A stretch of 64,000 nt of DNA from Pegea sp. RAD2-039 (lineage: Eukaryota > Chordata > Thaliacea > Salpida > Salpidae): contig JAQGEQ010000255.1 in NCBI GenBank assembly GCA_034620365.1, forward strand, positions 186,001-250,000, read 5' to 3'. The translations under genes and the position numbers were made by a program. Every line of letters starts with the position of its first letter. Position 1 is the stretch's first letter. Of the stretch, positions 62,191-64,000 are shown in pieces. The notes under the pieces were generated by a model. The model saw only the letters and a program-made list of their open reading frames with translations, ran no database searches and had not been told where the DNA came from.

Positions 62191-63692
62191 TTTTGAATTC
62201 CTTTAAAAAGTTGTTTCAATCTAAATTTGAAATCTTTTGAATAGTTTATATCATTCGATTTATTAGTAATGTAACTTCAAGTAGTTACAGTCAATTCTAA
62301 TTTAATTTAGAAATTCATTTTTATTTTTGTGTATTAGTACAACGAGCCTGAGTTGTGTTGATTGTATCCATATATTAGTGAATTTCTAAGAAGATTAAGG
62401 AGAAACTAATTTAGTACTTCTTCAATCTCCTCACTTTAAGCTTTATCTTTCTTCGTTTAAAGATTCGATCGATTAATAAATCTGTAACAACATATTTGCT
62501 CAACACATTATGAGTTTAAAAGTTTTGATTGATAAAATGTTTAAAAAGGAATCATATTTATTTTCTTTATGATTTCAAAGTTTTTAAGAAAGTCTTTAAT
62601 TATAAAAAAGCAATTTTCAATCATTTTACTGAACCCTAACACTTGATATATCAAGTCTAGTATGAAAAGTGTTTACTGAAACACGAGTTTAACTTTTTGC
62701 TTGCCAAAAGCTTTAGTATTCAGCCAATCAACTTCATATAAAGACAGGCAGAGGAACTAAAAGACCAGCTAGAAGGTTTGGGGAATTAATGGACAAAAGT
62801 TTAGTTTGCAAAAAAGGTGTTGATCAAGTTCGGTATAACAGTAAAGTATTTTGTCGCTGACGTAAATGTGTGATTCTTCATTCTAGTATTAACCGTTAAC
62901 ATTCAGTATTAGCATGTATTGTGGGTAAAACGTATCGTTAGTATAGTTGACGATGTTGGTAGTCACCTTATTAGTTTGAAAAAAGCTTTATATAAAGAGT
63001 CATTATCATTAAACCAAGATAGTTTTTATTGTTCAGTCTAATTAGAGTTAATAAAATTTGGTCAGTTACTTTTAATATAAGTAATATTTAAGCTTTCATA
63101 GTTAATGTGCTATTGTTTTTTATCAGCAAATCAAATGACGTAATATTTCATCACTTAGAAGGTAGTTTAGTATTCTCTCTTTGAACAACTCGGGTATATT
63201 TCAAAAAGTAATTTCAAATTGACTCGCGAAATTTTTTAATCAACAGTCAAGATAAACAAAATTTAATCAGTGGTTATGACAAAATATGATAAGCGTTGAG
63301 GCTAGATATCAATTTTGGTTGTTTTTACAATCGACTTTTTATATTTGAGTTAAGTTAGTAACTGCAAGACACTTCAAATCTTTTGTTCTACTTTTAGTTT
63401 ACAAAGAAGCTGAAATCTTTATAAATTTGACAGATATATTTTATTGAAAATTTATTTAGAATTATTGAATAATGCTATAAAATATGTAATGTAACCCATA
63501 TATGTAAAAGTTTACTTTATTGATGAGCATGTTTTAAATCAAGATATAATATTCAAATATTTATATAAAACTGGAAAAAAAACTTACAATAAAAACTAAA
63601 TTCTGATAGAATTAAAAGCGATCTATTTGTTGCAGTTAAGAGAATCTGTGAATTCTTTTTGAGCGATACATTGAAAGACAAATATTTTTAAG

Positions 63693-64000
63693 ATGTCAGT
63701 AACAAAAGAAACTTTAATTCTTGCATACAGCGGAGGGTTGGACACTTCTTGTATTCTAGTATGGCTTTTGGAGAAAGGTTATCGAGTCATTCCTTGCATG
63801 GTGAGTTTATTAACTTTGTTATAAGAGATTAACAAGTTTTTGTTATTGTAAAAAATATTTGTTTTATAGGTTGACGTAGGTCAAGTGGAAGATTTTGAAG
63901 CTGCTAGACAGAAGGCTTTAAAGCTGGGCGCTGAAAAAGTAAAGTGTTTGTTGAACAACCAAATAGAAGCTTAAAGTAACATTTTTGAATGAAGTCACTA
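63693..64000 (+). CDS. ASS1: Argininosuccinate synthase, array copy 4 (cut by window end)
   Basis: Exon 1 starts at 63693 with the same N-terminus as copies 2 and 3 (Val at residue 3) and the P-loop [10 protein letters not shown]. Exon 2 follows after a short intron and ends at the conserved GAAAAA|GTAAAG donor near 63940. The window ends in intron 2. Upstream sequence is that of a complete unit, so the array continues at least this far. Confidence 0.92.

Larger units (their letters stand above)
49588..64000 (+). repeat. Tandem array of ~4.36-kb argininosuccinate synthase units
   Basis: Homologous start codons lie at 50591, 54953, 59317 and 63693, giving periods of 4362, 4364 and 4376 bp. 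Similarity to the later copies begins near 49588 in the first unit, which marks the left edge of the array; the right edge is outside the window. Each unit contains about 1 kb of upstream sequence, the eight-exon gene, about 170 bp of 3' flank, a minus-strand LINE fragment, and about 600 bp of AT-rich spacer. Exons are near-identical, while introns and spacers differ by scattered substitutions and small indels. Confidence 0.93.

Overview
The window is animal (metazoan) nuclear DNA. The genes have GT-AG introns, many only 45-60 nt long, use the standard code, and encode metazoan proteins: the PRC2 cofactor AEBP2, CCR4-NOT subunit CNOT11, glutamate-cysteine ligase catalytic subunit, inner centromere protein INCENP and argininosuccinate synthase. 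Non-LTR and Ty3-type retroelement relics are present. Most of the window is very AT-rich. The species cannot be named from sequence alone; an invertebrate with a compact, AT-rich genome fits best. All exon structures are my manual reconstructions, checked for splice dinucleotides, phase continuity and absence of stops.

Layout. 1-2.8 kb: a partial minus-strand gene, seen as separate exons, that may encode a periplasmic-binding-type receptor domain. 2.9-13.3 kb: AT-rich sequence with no gene I can support. 13.3-18.6 kb: a GC-richer, CpG-containing block with 19 copies of the palindrome TGACGTCA plus CACGTG and X-box-like motifs. It contains the AEBP2 homologue (+), which converges on an intronless CNOT11 gene (-) at 18.88-20.20 kb. 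20.2-28.0 kb: AT-rich, with dispersed 3' tails of one LINE family and one compositional island. 28.0-33.35 kb: a complete 15-exon GCLC gene (+) with a decayed LINE in its largest intron. 35.4-37.2 kb: a small four-exon gene resembling a sperm/ciliary microtubule inner protein. 38.2-39.4 kb: Ty3-type and LINE reverse-transcriptase debris. 40.4-46.9 kb: a 22-exon INCENP gene (+) with a long acidic 19-residue repeat domain. 49.6-64 kb: a tandem array of ~4.36-kb units, each with a complete argininosuccinate synthase gene (+) and a minus-strand LINE fragment. Three copies are complete and a fourth runs off the end.

Most notable signals. (1) TGACGTCA sits in six introns of the second half of INCENP, four of them only 45-53 nt long, and recurs in AEBP2 introns and flanks, while it is almost absent elsewhere. 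(2) The argininosuccinate synthase array is recent and near-identical. (3) The INCENP acidic domain shows higher-order repeat structure. GCLC (glutathione synthesis) and argininosuccinate synthase (arginine synthesis) are metabolic enzymes. AEBP2, CNOT11 and INCENP act in chromatin, mRNA decay and mitosis. I see no operon-like or pathway link between neighbours.
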